A stretch of DNA of 64,000 bases from Atriophallophorus winterbourni (GCA_013407085.1 JACCGJ010026004.1:1-64000), one strand, 5' to 3'; positions 31,435-43,440 are shown, counted from the stretch's first letter. Numbers and translations: made by a program. Notes: generated from the sequence alone by a model not told the origin.

Positions 31435-32600
31435 TGTTTAGGTATCCACAAATTTAGTCGCAGATCAACCTTTGCATAACCTTACAGAATACACTAGTTA
31501 GGCTAACCGGGATGTAATGTTTGACAGCGGAAGAAACTCCTTCTTTATGGATAGGTACTACAACGGCTGTTCTCCAGTCCGAAAGAAGGGTGCCCTGTTT
31601 AAGGGATGTTCTAAAAAGTTATGTGATCGGCGCAGCTAATCTAGGAGCTAGCAGCCTGTCATCTGTGGTTGGATGTTATCGGGCCCTGACGACTTGTTGT
31701 ATGCTAGGTTGCTCAATATAGTCTCGACGTTGTGTATCTCGAATATAATGTGAGTGAACAGTGAAGTGATCGCGCAGAGATGTTTGAGTTATCATCTCGA
31801 CGTTGCATGCTTTGAAAATGCAAGAAAAACAAGTGAGCCTTTTCTATGCTTGCAATGACGGCAGAGCCAGTCTTTTCTCAAGGAACCTACTTCTCTACGC
31901 GTTGAGACCTTATATTGAACGTTGCCTGTAATATCGCTTATCGCTTCTCAGGAGTATGGGTCTCTAGGCAAGTGTCGTTTCGAAAGCAATTTCTGCAGCA
32001 CGTATCTTGGAAACTGCGATATTTCGCGATTCAGGAAAGGGGGCCAAGTCCCAAATGAGACAGCAGGCTTCTAACAGCTCCTTCTTACATTGGGGTGACG
32101 TACGCTACGGGAGATTCAGGTAGACCAATGAGGTTTACTCTTTTCGCGAATCGATCCTGAAGTTGAAGTATGTTTTTCATGATCTGCCCCCACATCTCAT
32201 CCACATGGTCAATGTTTTGTCATAGTAATTAAGCACTGCGGCTTGCAGTAGGGCCACGCGCGGGTCCGATCTGTGAAACATCGAGATAGCTTTAACGGGG
32301 GTGTTACCTAAAGTCAAGTGTAACTCCCCGCTAAACAACCTGTCACGGTCCCTTTTTCCTAGTGGCGGCAGGAAGAGCAAATTTCCTTTACCTCTTTCAG
32401 CAGTTGAAATAAATTGGTCAAGAGTAGATGGAGACTGACCCTTGCGGAAACTAGTTAGTTCGTTTACGTGTTGGTGAAGTGCATTGGAGTGTATCCAGTC
32501 CAGAAGGTATTTCGAGTTCCTTCGGGCATGCGAGGTTGGGTAGTCCCAGTTTATTTCGGGGAGATTAAAATCACCGAGGAGGGGTTCGTAGATTTGATGC
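31435..32600 (-). pseudogene. CR1-like linker and RT N-terminal remnant
   Basis: Parallel to 26880-27800, with the minus frame LFLPPLGKRDRDRLFSGELH matching FRPPLGKSDHVVLVPELILS there. It is heavily frameshifted. No catalytic residues are seen. Confidence 0.6.
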
Positions 32601-33005
32601 GGCAGGGTGGTATCATTTATTGACCAGTTTTACTCACATTTATTTAAATGAGGTACTCCGGAAGGTAAATACTAAGTGGCCAAATGAATGTTTAATATGA
32701 GAGATGTAAAACTAATTTCATTATTAGTAACCAGGAATGTTATGATTATATAGTTCTTCTAAAGAAATATCCAGGTTGAATAGTTTCGTTAATGTTTCCA
32801 TAGTTAGGAATGAATCTAGATGTTTTAAAATCACTTCAAGAGGCGCAAATTCTTACTTTGGGGCAGATGTTTCCAGAGGATAGTATACTTATTCCGTTAA
32901 ACGCTTTTTATTACTTTCGTGCGGAATCTTGGTAGTTCCACAATGTTATCTTGATTTCTTAAATTATTGCTAGAATCTTGTCAGAAGCGAATAGTCAAAA
33001 TATTT
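32601..33005. other. No feature recognised
   Basis: AT-rich DNA without a supported feature. Confidence 0.4.
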
Positions 33006-33323
33006 TTATTCTCTAATATATGACATGAAACATTTGTCAGTGAATTTTATAAGAACTGGGGTTCGCTGTTTCATGCTGTTTTTGCGTAAGCGGACAAAAA
33101 CAGCAAAATCTGCCGGAATGCCATATGAAGTGAGAATACATCTTTTCATGTCATTTAAAAGATAATTATCCGCAACATTATATAATGATATTCTTAGAAC
33201 GGATTCTCTTTGACAAATTTCAGCGTATAGAGTATCTATAAATTGCAGTCTCTGACTGTGCGCCACTTTGCCTGGATCGTTTAAGCAACGCCTAGACAAA
33301 CACCTATGGCAATCAACTCTCAA
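33006..33323 (-). pseudogene. Possible CR1-like ORF1 fragment
   Basis: The minus frame contains SLYNVADNYLLNDMKRCILT and FAVFVRLRKNSMKQRTPVLI KF. The layout (N.AD.....L, then RLRKN....TPVLIKF) resembles the nucleic-acid-binding part of CR1-like ORF1 proteins and parallels LINVADRNLSVQLKKLILSR at 42654-42790. A SINE-A scrap (33243-33281) overlaps its upstream end. Confidence 0.4.
33243..33281 (-). repeat. SINE-A scrap
   Basis: TGCAGTCTCTGACTGTGCGC and CACTTTGCCTGGATC match the family head in reverse. Confidence 0.55.
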
Positions 33324-33409
33324 GTGACTTTCGTTTATCTTTCGCCATTCAGCTCTAGCCCATTAATCTTATATACCACTCACATAGCCACAAACGACTA
33401 ACACTTTTT

Positions 33410-33712
33410 CCAGTCTTTTCTCCCCAGCTTACAAGCATCAACGTTGCTCACGCCAAAGCAACCGTCCGCGAGTCCGTCATGCACTGGAGGACGTGGTGGG
33501 AATGTGTCTTGGGCTGACACTTTTCCCTATAAAAAGCCATAAATGTCTAATCAAGGTGTATGCTATACGCGAACATGGCCCGTTATAAGGCCATCATCTC
33601 ATCATGTTTGCTTTTTAGCACGCTTTGTGCGACCCTCTGTACACACCACCCAGTGGTTTCTTACAAGCTATCAGCTTTTATTACCACAATAAAACTATTG
33701 ACTATTGACATC
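33410..33712 (+). repeat. RP-T-related element
   Basis: It shares the layout GTGGTGGG ... CCCTATAAAAAGCCA (33526-33540) with the RP-T copies at 16741-17362 and 20114-20598, but has a different 3' part containing AATAAAACTATTGACTATTG. It may be a second subfamily. No direct repeat at its borders was identified. Confidence 0.45.
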
Positions 33713-34087
33713 ACATAATGATATCATGGTCAATAATGGAATTAGGCTTTATAAATATAACTGTTTAATTGAATCAAAGAAAGTATGAGAAGTCGTTATT
33801 TCGTCACGTAGACTTAATAAAACAGATTCTAATTTTATCAACTTATTCAAGATGAAATAAGTGTCGCTATCTAACACGGTGCAATTTCTTGAATGCGGAT
33901 TTTTAAGAATTTTAAAACGGTGAGAGATAGATGATTTAGTATGCATAGTATATAAAAAAGGTGATATGTATAATTAGATATTATCACAAATATATCAGTT
34001 CCGGTATGTAGCGTATAGAAAATAGAGAAATATGGAAACGAAATTAGGAACACGTGCCGTACTCAAGCAGCCCGCCGAACGTCGAAT
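33713..34087. other. AT-rich DNA, possible CR1-like ORF1 scrap
   Basis: A minus frame at 33749-33946 (NKLIKLESVLLSLRDEI) could be a coiled-coil piece of an ORF1, but the support is weak. Confidence 0.25.
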
Positions 34088-34123
34088 TTAGTTCAAGTTC
34101 AGTTCAGTTCAGTTCAGTTCAGA
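34088..34123. repeat. (GTTCA)n microsatellite
   Basis: About seven units of GTTCA. A short relative (CCGTTCAGTTCAG) is at about 44484. Confidence 0.9.
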
Positions 34124-34156
34124 ACTGAAGGGCTGAAGGTGTCCAAACGCCAATCA

Positions 34157-34300
34157 CGCGCCCAGATTTTCTTCGACGGTATGCGGTTGAGCACTCGGCA
34201 CTTCGATATTGAGTATACAGTACTTACTTTTCGCACTTTTTTGTTTCCAGATATCTGGAAAGTAAGGTAGGGGTTCCCTTCACCAGCACGGTGAGAGGTC
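34157..34300 (+). repeat. Hairpin module copy
   Basis: CGCCCAGATTTTCTTCGACGG, then TCACC-AGCAC-GGTGA at 34280-34294. Confidence 0.45.
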
Positions 34301-34341
34301 ATCTATTCAGGAAACAGTGCAATAATATGCGTGAACAATGT

Positions 34342-34443
34342 ATGATTTATGAAATCACTAGCCAGTTCGAGGCAAAGTGAAACACAGTCATAAACTGTAT
34401 GTGGGCTAAGATGCTGTCAGATTGCCCAGGCCTAGAGAGATAT
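34342..34443 (+). repeat. SINE-A copy, 5' half
   Basis: GTATGATTTATGAAATCACTAG, GTGGGCTAAGATGCTGTCAG and GCCCAGGCCTAGAGAGATATG. Confidence 0.75.
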
Positions 34444-34489
34444 GAAATAACAAATGTAACAATACGTTTTTTTGTTGTTTTTAAGTTTT

Positions 34490-34900
34490 TTTTCAGACGA
34501 TATGTGAAAATATATTAGGCCATTCATTGTCTAATTCCCATTCAAAGGTCAACACATTTGGGAGGTTTATTATACAATCTGGGATCTTGTTCCAGAAATT
34601 GACCACACAGCTGCTGAAAGGTACTCACGTTCCAGCAACCTTAGCCTACTTTTAAGAAGTTTCATAGAAATATCCCCTGTGGTTGCTTTAGGGGTAAGTG
34701 TAAGGATTTCATTAATATTATTACCTGTAAGACCTATTTATAATCTTGAAGGCTTCTATTAGGTTGCCTCTCAGCCGGTGTCTCTTTAGTGAGAACAGAT
34801 CTAGTTCCTTGAGTCTTGCCTCATAGGATTTTCCTGTCTGACCCTCAACCATCCTAGTCGCAAGGCGCTTGACTCTTTCGAGATATGCGATATCTCCAGT
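34490..34900 (-). pseudogene. CR1-like RT C-terminal remnant
   Basis: The minus frame from about 34895 reads KRLATRMVEGQTGKSYEARL KELDLFSLKRHRLRGNLIEA FKI. This is the block L.L.SL..RR.RGDLIE.FKI conserved after the RT in CR1-type ORF2. Confidence 0.7.
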
Positions 34901-35062
34901 TCAGTTAAGTTGGCACAGCAATATAAATGACTTTTTCCAGAATTTCTGTCGGTGGAAAGCTATAAAGGAGCGCCCAGCACATCAAATTTGATTCATTGTT
35001 CATTGGTATCCTAGTCAGTATCAGTATCTGTATCACAAGGCGATAGTCGACCAAGTTGAAAC

Positions 35063-35190
35063 GAGTGCCCAGATTCTTTCGGAGGTATGCTTGGAAACAC
35101 CTCGCAACTACCAGGATTGATTCGTAGGGAGCACAGGCCTGTGTACCTGTTAATAGAAGAAGGGAGATGTCTCATCACCGAAATGTGAGA
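35063..35190 (+). repeat. Hairpin module copy
   Basis: GTGCCCAGATTCTTTCGGAG, then TCACC-GAAA-TGTGA at 35175-35188 (one mismatch in the stem). 34921-34990 holds a partial second relative (TTCCAGAATTTCTGTCGGTGG). Confidence 0.5.
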
Positions 35191-35345
35191 GTATTAAAGC
35201 ATGTTGCATGTCTAATCGAATGAAAAGACGATGGACAGCAGTTAATTTCAACAAAAACTGAAAAACGGGAAAGAAACGCTTTTTAATGTTTCAAAAAGAT
35301 TTTCCCATTATTTATCTTGTTATTGACTATAAATGGGATTTAGTC

Positions 35346-36260
35346 TTAAATTTGATGCTCCAGAAAAAGCACTTGATACCGTTCGTCCAGCCCATGCTTG
35401 AACGCATTTACTCGAGTTGCGGAGATTAGTTCTGCGGGGAGTGAGTTCCACGCTTTCACTACACTAATGCTAAAGAAGTGAGTTCTGGATTGCAGCCTGG
35501 TGTGCTGTTTACTCAGCTTAAGATTGTGCCCTCGTGTACCAACCAAATGGGAGAACTGGAAGAAGTCATCATATTCGAGACAGCTTAATCCTTTGACAAC
35601 TATAAAGGTCTCTATTAGATCCCCTTAAGTTGTTTCCTCCTAAGCGAGAAAAGTCCTAATGCTAATAGACGATTTTCATAATTAGTGTATGCTAACCCCT
35701 CGAACATGCGAGTGGCCAGCTTCTGTATCTTTTCTGGCTGCACAATATCCTTCCGGTAATACAGCCTCCAAGCCTGGATACAATATTCTAGATGCTGCCT
35801 AATTAATGCCTTGTAGATGGGCAACAGTGTCTCAGCTTTTCTGTAAGTGAAAGCTGAACGTAGTCGAAAACGTTCCCTCCTGGCCGTTTGAGCCACAGCA
35901 GCAAATTGATTGGCCAACGTAAAGTTTGCGGAAACTGCTTCCTATGTCCTTAGTAGATATTAACCTACGGAACTCCGTGTGGGCTGAGGGCGTTGAGACA
36001 ATCACGTTGCCTGCCAGTGTAGAGAGCAAGTGACTCTTCTCTAGGTTATGGGGAAGATCCCACTTAACTGCCCATGTCGTCACAGCTTCTGCGTCATTAA
36101 TCAGATCGTAGTTATCCGACCTACCATCAATTTGTACGTCGTTTGCAAACATAACAGGCTGAGCGCAGTTACTTAGCTTTATCGTCAATGAAGATGAGGA
36201 ACAGCAAAGGCCCAAAGACTGAGCCCTGGAGAACATCACTCGTTATATGCGCACATGCGG
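35346..36260 (-). pseudogene. CR1-like RT remnant (finger to C-terminus)
   Basis: Minus frames read MFSRAQSLGLCCSSSSLTIK LSNCAQPVMFANDVQIDGRS (FAND replacing the catalytic FADD), then IQKLATRMFEGLAYTNYENR and LFSLRRKQLKGI. The C-terminus is GTRGHNLKLSKQHTRLQSRT HFFSISVVKAWNSLPAELIS. Frameshifts lie near 35830 and 35600. Confidence 0.72.
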
Positions 36261-36499
36261 AGTACGTAACATCTATTCTAACCGTATGCGATGATACGTT
36301 AGCTGTTTTCCTTCGGTCCCAAAATTTGTAGCTGCGACTGGGATAAAGGGAAAGGGTTTCTCTTCATCAAGTCTGTCGTGCGTAAATTTAAAACGAATAT
36401 CATCATAAAATATTATTAAAGAAGACAGTATTTGGTTTTGTCTAATTCTATATTAGAACCATATTGGTTCTAACATGAGCTGCTTACATCTTTCTCTAT

Positions 36500-38292
36500 A
36501 TGAATGATTCGAGCAATTTCCAACATTTTATTTGGTAAAACTACGTTGTTCTTTCTTCAAACTAGTGTTATTCTTTTTGTTTAAGCTGCGATATATTATA
36601 TTACAGTAATCGGAGAGACTTATAGTGAAAAGTGAAATCTTATGTATCATAGTTTGAATACTTGTAGCTAAGGTACTGGATTGTAGGTCATAGTGGTTCT
36701 CAGAACTGCTATGGTTGGTTGCGGACATTTCGTCATCAAACTAGGCGATATCATCGGCGAGAGTTTTTTCAAAACAACTGAGCGATGGGTATCATTAAAA
36801 TTAATCTGCTTCGTTGCCATCTCATCTACTGTGATTGGTTAGAATCCTCGCAGGTCCCGGTTGTTATGTGGTCTCATTGGTCCGTATACCCCATCAAATT
36901 GAATGTGCTCATTGGTTGATTGTGGTGTCAAATTCCACGTTTCGAAGAACTCTAGAACGTGACGAGTTCTGTATTTGGCGTTGATTTCTGTTCTATCCCA
37001 ATCGAATTCGTGTTCTTCTCGATCCATGTGTATAATATTCACACTCTGTTCCGCCTTCGAGATCACGTGATGTATATGCTTGTTGAATGTGAGCGATTCA
37101 GAATATCTGAACCTACGATAACGTATTCAGTAGATCATTTGAGTTGGCTTACTATTAAAATGGATTGATCTATCAGGTATTTTACATCTTAAAGGCGTGA
37201 GCTTAGATTTATCAACAGGGAATGAGTGACCATCATTTATAATTCAGTCGGATAATGCAGCCAAATATGTGTTCCGCCTGGCAATGTAAGTTTGTGCTTC
37301 GTAGGATTGGAAATAGATGACTACTTTCATGCCGTCTGCAAACAAGTATAGTCTACTTTCAGATATGACCGTATACGAATCATTTATCTGAAGGAGAAAA
37401 GGTAATGGACCTGAAAAAATGCATTGCATCACGCCACTTGGGATCGGCAGGATGCGGGATCTGTGACCATTTACCTCAACGCAGTATCTGCTATCTGTAA
37501 GGAAAGAGTTGAGCCAAGAGAGAAGATTTCCACCTATACCAAATGAACTCATATTTGATAGTAACAGTTTGTGTGGTACTGTGTCGAAAAGTTTAGTTAT
37601 ATCAAGGAAGACGAACATGACATCCTAAACATTTTCAATTGACCTTGTGATAGAGTTTCACTATTCTAACTGGTAAGTTATGCAGGATCCTTTGTTAAGG
37701 AAGCCGTGCTGTGCATTAGTAAAACCATACTAGGTATTCTTGTATTGCTTTATATATTTTTTTCAAATAATCTTGATAAGAAGGCAGTATGTTTTATCGT
37801 TCGGTAATTTGTGACTAAGTGTTTCAAGCCAGATTTGTATCTGATTATAAAATTAAGTTTTTTCCATTCTGCCGGTAACCTACCATAGTAGATAGATGCG
37901 TCAAATAATTTTAGCAAATAAGTTGAAATTCATTGCTACCCATTTTGTATAAGGCTGGAGTTATGCTCGCTATGTCATGTTTAGGACTGACGGTTGCTTG
38001 CTGAGAGAATGTGCTTATGCCAATCAGGTTCAAAATCAAAGTATACTATATACTAGGAAAGAGAATTTGAGTGGTTGTATAAACGTAGTTTTACTTGTTG
38101 TGAGAAGAGTTTAAGTTTAGAATGAATTCTTCAATGATAGTGTTTGTGTCACAAATGATAGTTTCTGCTTTGGAAGAATTTCCATTTTTGACAATAAAAT
38201 CTATATTGTTGGGTGAGTTGGATGATCGAAACTTGGAATGATTACTTAGTGAATTCAGCTTATCCTGACTTTTAAAGACATTTCTCATCTAA
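36500..38292 (-). pseudogene. CR1-like family-2 element, RT part (interrupted at 38292)
   Basis: The minus frame at 37618-37244 reads FVFLDITKLFDTVPHKLLLS, VEVNGHRSRILPIPSGVMQC and LYLFADGMKVV: RT motifs with FADG instead of FADD. A linker (KSQDKLNSLSNHSKFRSS) lies at 38288-38091, right up to the RTE-1 insertion. The C-terminal part at 36728-36528 (HKISLFTISLSDYCNIIYRS LNKKN) matches 47890-47760. A different element lies between, at 36839-37180. Confidence 0.65.
36839..37180 (-). pseudogene. Penelope-like GIY-YIG C-terminal fragment (probable)
   Basis: The minus frame reads DREEHEFDWDRTEINAKYRT, RHVLEFFETWNLTPQSTNEH and IQFDGVYGPMR. The order H.FDW....I......R..LE.W......N.HI...Y..LR is what I know from the GIY-YIG/C-terminal region of Penelope-like and related elements. 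The GIY and YIG motifs themselves are not visible. It lies inside the family-2 CR1-like remnant and may be a separate insertion. Confidence 0.42.
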
Positions 38293-40849
38293 GCATTGGC
38301 ATCAGCTTGATCTTATTTTTGTTAAGCGAACTGATATGAGAAGCGTGCTCCTCACCAGATCATATCAAAGCGCAGACTGCGACACTGATCATTCACTGGT
38401 CTGTGCAAAACTGAAGCTTCCCCACACGAGATTTCACCGCACCAAATTGTTTGCTAAGCCTAGGATAGACGTCACTTGCATGTGCGAGCCTAATCTAACT
38501 GCGAGATTCGCAAAAGCCTTCACGGACGAGTTCAACAAGACAACCCCACTTGAATCTGCCTCAGAAAACTGGGAATTGATAAAAATCTGCATATGCCGAG
38601 TCGCACTTTCCACGTTCGGTCCGAAGAAAGCTCGAACGAGCGACTGGTTCGAAGCAAACGCTTCTGAGATGACTGCTGTGCTGGATGAGAAACGCTCAGC
38701 ATTCTTGAGGTTCAAAGGTATGCCAACAGATGAAAACTTACGTCTTCTAAGAGCAGCTAGAAATAAGGTCCAACAGACTGCAAGGCGTTGTGCAAACGAC
38801 TATTGGACTGAAGTTAGCCTCAATATCCAAAAAGCTGCGGATACCGGCAATTTTCACGGTATGTATGATGGGATCAAGAGAGCCATTGGCCCAAACAAAC
38901 TTAAAACGGCTCCCATTAAGTCTTTATCTGGTAAGCCGATTGTCGACAAAACTCAACAGATGGAAAGATGGGTAGAGCACTTCTCCTCCCTCTACTCTAG
39001 GGACAGTACGGTTCTACCGCATGCAATTGAAAATGTCGAACGGTTGCCGACCATTGAATATCTAGATACCCCTCCTACACTTGATGAGCTCAATAAAGCA
39101 ATCGACCGCTTAGCGAATGGGAAGGCCCCTGGTGACGACGGAATTCCACCTGAGCTCATCAAATGCGGTAGAGCAGCATTATTACAGCCTCTTCACCATT
39201 TGCTTCTTCAGTGCTGGCAGGAGGGGGGTGTCCCACAAGAGATGCGAGACACAAAGATCATCACGCTATTTAAGAATAAGGGTGACAGAGGCAACTGCAA
39301 CAATTACAGAGGAATCTCCCTTCTGAATGTTGTAGGCAAATTGTTTGCTAAAGTCTTACAGATCCGGCTGCAAGTTTTAGCTGATAGAATTTACTTCGAA
39401 TCTCAATGTGGCTTCCGCAAGGGAAGATCAACCGTTGACATGATCTTCTCCCTGAGACAACTTCAAGAAAAGTGTCGGGAACAGCTTATGCCATTATACG
39501 CTGTTTTTATTGATTTAACTAAGGCATTCGACTACGTCAGCAGGGAGGGTCTTTTCAGAATGCTTGATCTGATAGGCTGCCCCCCAAGGCTGCTCAGACT
39601 CGTTATTTTAACGTTGCAGTTCAGAAGCATTTGAAATTCGCCGAAGCGTCCACCGGTTGTGTTCTTGCCTCCCCGCCTGTTTCCGGATATTTTATTTGGC
39701 TCTGCTTCTGAAGCACGCTTTTAAGATGAGAACAGGAGGCATTTACATACGCACGCCAAGTGATGGCAAGCTTTTCAACCTGAACCGGTTGAGAGCACAA
39801 ACCAAAGTACGAGATGTGATAATCCGTGACCTGTTGTTTGCCGACGATGCAGCCTTTATTGCTCACTCCCAAGAGAACCTACAGTCGCTAATGGACCGTT
39901 TTTCGTCGGCATGCAAAGACTTTGGTCTAACAATCAGCATGAGCACGACAAGTCCTTGTTTCAGAGGGACTTGTATCGCCCACCAATCATCAACCGTTGG
40001 AAACTGTCATTTTGAACCAGTACATCATTTCACATATCTTGGTCCAACCATTGCGGATAACCTCTCGATAGACACGGAGATTGATAAGCGGATTGGCAGA
40101 GCAGCTGTCATTTTGTCCCGACTGAACTCTCGTGTTTGGGGTAACCGAAAGTTGACTATTAAGACAAAAATGATGGTATACAGCGCGTGCGTACTAATTG
40201 CTTTACTATACGGCAGTGAAACCTGGGCCACCCACGCAAGACACGAACGGAAGCTGAATGCTTTCCATCTACGAAGCATCCGTCGTATCTTGAACATATC
40301 GTGGATGGACAGAGTGACTAACGCTGAAGTGCTTTCAAAAGCTGGTCTACAGAGCATATTCACCCTATTACGTCAGCGCCGCCTGCGGTGGCTTTGTCAT
40401 GTCTATAGAATGGAAAATGGTCGTATTCCGAAAGATCTACTCTACGGTGAGTTGCAATTAGGAAGTCGACCATTGGGCAGACCGCACTTGCGGTACAAAG
40501 ATGTTTGCAAAAGAGATATGAAAGCTCTTGACATTGACCCCGCAAGCTGGTAAGAACTTGCTCTTGACCGCTCACTTTGGAGGCATTGTATAAAGCGTCG
40601 TCTGCAAGCCAAGGAGAAGCAAAAACAGCTCTTGGCTGCTGAACGCAGATCACGCCGCCGGTGTGCAACTGATGCAATACAACAGAGTTCTGACTATCGT
40701 TGCAAGCGCTGCGGGAGAGATTGTTCCTGCCGAATCGGACTGTTTAGTCATTCAAAAAGCTGCAAAACATGAAATTCATACGATGTGATGTAAATCCATG
40801 GTCGACATCGACCGACGGAGGCCAACAAGTAAAGACATTTCTCATCTAA
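38273..40849 (+). mobile_element. RTE-1 non-LTR retrotransposon with 20-bp target duplication
   Basis: The 20-bp sequence at 38273-38292 is repeated exactly at 40830-40849, so the inserted element is 38293-40829. It enters in the endonuclease end (KRTDMRSVLLTRSYQSADCD TDHSLV). An RT follows, with NNYRGISLLNVVGK, QCGFRKGRSTVDMIF, AVFIDLTKAFDYV and, after a frameshift near 39620, DLLFADDAAFIAHS. Then come the RTE C-terminal blocks LLYGSETWATHARHERKLNA and RRILNISWMDRVTNAEVL. A TAA at 40551 interrupts the frame before its final finger CKRCGRDCSCRIGLFSHSKS C. The 5' part of the endonuclease is missing, so the copy is dead but fairly young. Confidence 0.92.
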
Positions 40850-41400
40850 TGCATATCTGTGACTTCTTGATAGTTCATAAGATAGAGAAAGAGCGAAAAG
40901 GTTACGTGTTTCCATAGCATCAGAATGTAGATCCATTATTATCCTTTCTATTTTCTGTGCTTCCATTAATATTGTGCGGCCAATGAGCTTTCATGACGCT
41001 TTAATATATAACTGATTAATGGTTAAATTCTATGTTGAAGAGACTTTTGTAAAATGATTAGAGCGTGAGAATTTACTACAGTCTTCTTTTTTGAAAAATA
41101 ATAATAATAATAATAATGATAATAATAATAATAATAATGTATATTCTTGGATACACCTATCCTATAGTAGATTTTAACTAATCTGGTTGTAGGTTCGCTT
41201 AACATCAAATGTCAAAGGAGAATTACCAGAATCGGTGGCGCATAGTATTTGTTGGGATAATTTTTATGGTCACCAATAAGGAACTATGAAATTAGCTCCA
41301 GGTTAGTTGGGACAGGTTCAGAGTAAAGACTAGGTCTACGACATTGTCATTTCTAGTAGGTTTGTGAATACACTGCTCATATCCTAGTAAGTCTAGCGTT
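40850..41400 (-). pseudogene. CR1-like family-2 element, endonuclease/linker part
   Basis: This continues the element cut by RTE-1: the minus reading SHRYALDEKCL joins KSQDKLNSLSN when one target-duplication copy is removed. Near 41395-41310 the minus strand reads LDLLGYEQCIHKPTRNDNVV DLVFTLN, a typical endonuclease-domain block. An (AAT)n run at 41097-41140 interrupts it. Confidence 0.6.
41097..41140. repeat. (AAT)n microsatellite / poly(TTA) tail
   Basis: About 14 AAT units with one GAT. It is followed by GTATATTCTTGGATACACC, the reverse of the element end seen at 47190-47240, so it is probably the tail of a minus-strand insertion. Confidence 0.85.
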
Positions 41401-43340
41401 CTGATAATATTGATAATATATTCTTGGTAAACCAAGGCATGCAAAACATGATCAGGTTATCAATGTTTACAAAATAAATGGATTGTAAAAATGACTTTAA
41501 TAAGCGGAATTTTTGAACATTTTTCCGTTTAATGAAGGATGATAAATTTGCAATGGTAAGAAAGTCAATTTTTTCGCGCAATGTCACACAGTGATAAAGT
41601 TTCATCTAGATTGCATCGAAATAAGCAAATGAAGAGGATGCGATAAATTCTCGAGCAGAGATTGAAAAAAGAAAAGAAAAAAATTATGAAAGAAATGGTG
41701 CGCATGAAGATTTACTTGTCACAGTAAAAATATATTTACAAAATAAAGAAAGTTCTTTTATAAATATATAGATTGACTTCTCCGGAATGTTGGTGGAGGT
41801 GATTGAAGAAAAGTACATAAAAAATCCGAAGTTAAATTGAAGAAAAAGAAAGTGGTAGGGATGAGGAGAGATTGTGGTTTGAATTGCATGGGGTTTGGGC
41901 CGGTTGTACGATCCAGGAAAGTAGAAAAATTGTCGAATAATGGAAACCAAAACTGTTCGGTTCATATAGAAGAATCAGTCTTATGTGAAAGAAGCGAGGG
42001 CAATTATCGGAGTTGGTCTCTGAGTTGGAGACACTGGAACACAATTAAAGATATTCTCTTCACCATCATGGTGAGAGGTTATCAAAGTGAAAGATCTATA
42101 GCAATTATGGTGTGTGGGATTTAGTCAGTTTAACTTTGGCATCAAGATCTCGCCAGCAATTAGTTTGCGTAGCGCATGTTGTAGAAATACTTCAATAAAC
42201 GCGAGAAGTAAAAAATCCAATTTAAATATCGTTGACGACGCTGGATAATAAATGCGCTCTATTAAGAGATCTTATGATGGCAATACAATCCATGTAAAGT
42301 TTTCTAGTTCTGATAGAGTAGGTGATGTAAAGGTATCAGCTACAAACCTGGAATGAACATAGATAACAGAACCACCACCACGTTTCGAAGTTTTAGTATT
42401 GCGTAATATTATTACCCATGAGACCCTTCAGCATCGTTAAGGCTTTTATGAGGTTTAATCGTAAAAGTTTATTAAAATATGGGCACAACTACGATTAGGT
42501 TTTTTCTGAATAAATAAATGAATAAATAAATTTCATTCTTGGAAATCCAAGGGATGTTAAACATGATCAATAATTTACAAAAGCCTTGTACAATCAGATT
42601 ATAGTATGTACATTTGAAAAAAACAATTTGTTCAAGGTCATTTGTATCAGCGTTTAGTGGGAGCAATATCGCGACAATATTAACTTTTTAAGCTGGACTG
42701 AAAGGTTTCTGTCAGCCACATTGATGAGAATAATATGTTTAGCACGGCATCGACACAGTTCAATTTCTGAGGTCAACGGCTCTATTAATTGACATGTGCG
42801 TTGAAGTAAATCTGACTCCAACACGTAACTAGGGTCAAGTAGTTGAAAAAGTATTAAGATGGAAACGTTTCTGTTATAAAAACTGTTTATACGGGTTTGA
42901 GAGCAAGAAATCTTGAATGGTAGGGAACCTAGAAATAATTGACCGTGCATTAAATAATAGAAATGAATTTTAGGATATTGGGGCCAGGAGTTGACATTGG
43001 GCATCAATTTTTAGTTTCGGTTTAGCTCTTGTGGGAACGTATTTGTAATTGTTATATTTTCAGAAGCTGGAGTTAAGCGTGTTGAATTCAAAGCGAAATT
43101 ATCAACGACAACATCCAGGTCCATTAGATTGGCGATATTCCTTTGGGGTTTAACTATGTTGAATCGCTTGCAAAAACCTTTGCGTTGTAAGGGTATATTG
43201 TCAGACTTGATCAACACAATGGTAAATTGTGGCAAAGATTTCAAATCTTGTTAACTATTGAAGATATGCAACATATAATTTTGTTCAATAAATTTTATTA
43301 AAATTGGAGCACAACTTCTGTTCAAATGTTTTCTTAATCT
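41401..43340 (-). pseudogene. Degenerate CR1-like pieces (ORF1, 3' ends)
   Basis: The minus strand holds ORF1-like text at 43007-42654 (RAKHIILINVADRNLSVQLK KLILSRY). Two element 3' ends carry a hairpin CTTGG..CCAAG next to AT-rich tails (41423-41436 and 42538-42551). A weak hairpin-module copy (TCACC-ATCAT-GGTGA) is at 42060-42074. At least two nested, decayed elements are implied; exact borders are not resolvable by eye. Confidence 0.45.
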
Positions 43341-43438
43341 AGTTATAGATGCTGAATCTTCGGGGAAGCCCTATCGAGACATTGGAATTTACTATTACTA
43401 TCTTTTCAAAGTCAACTAAGGGGTATCTGTATGCTTGC

Positions 43439-43440
<2 letters not shown>

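Noticed and set aside
33410..33712. Solo LTR interpretation (TATAAAAAG and AATAAA within 200 bp)
   Set aside because: No TG...CA ends, no second LTR and no flanking direct repeat were found. The similarity to RP-T is a better explanation.
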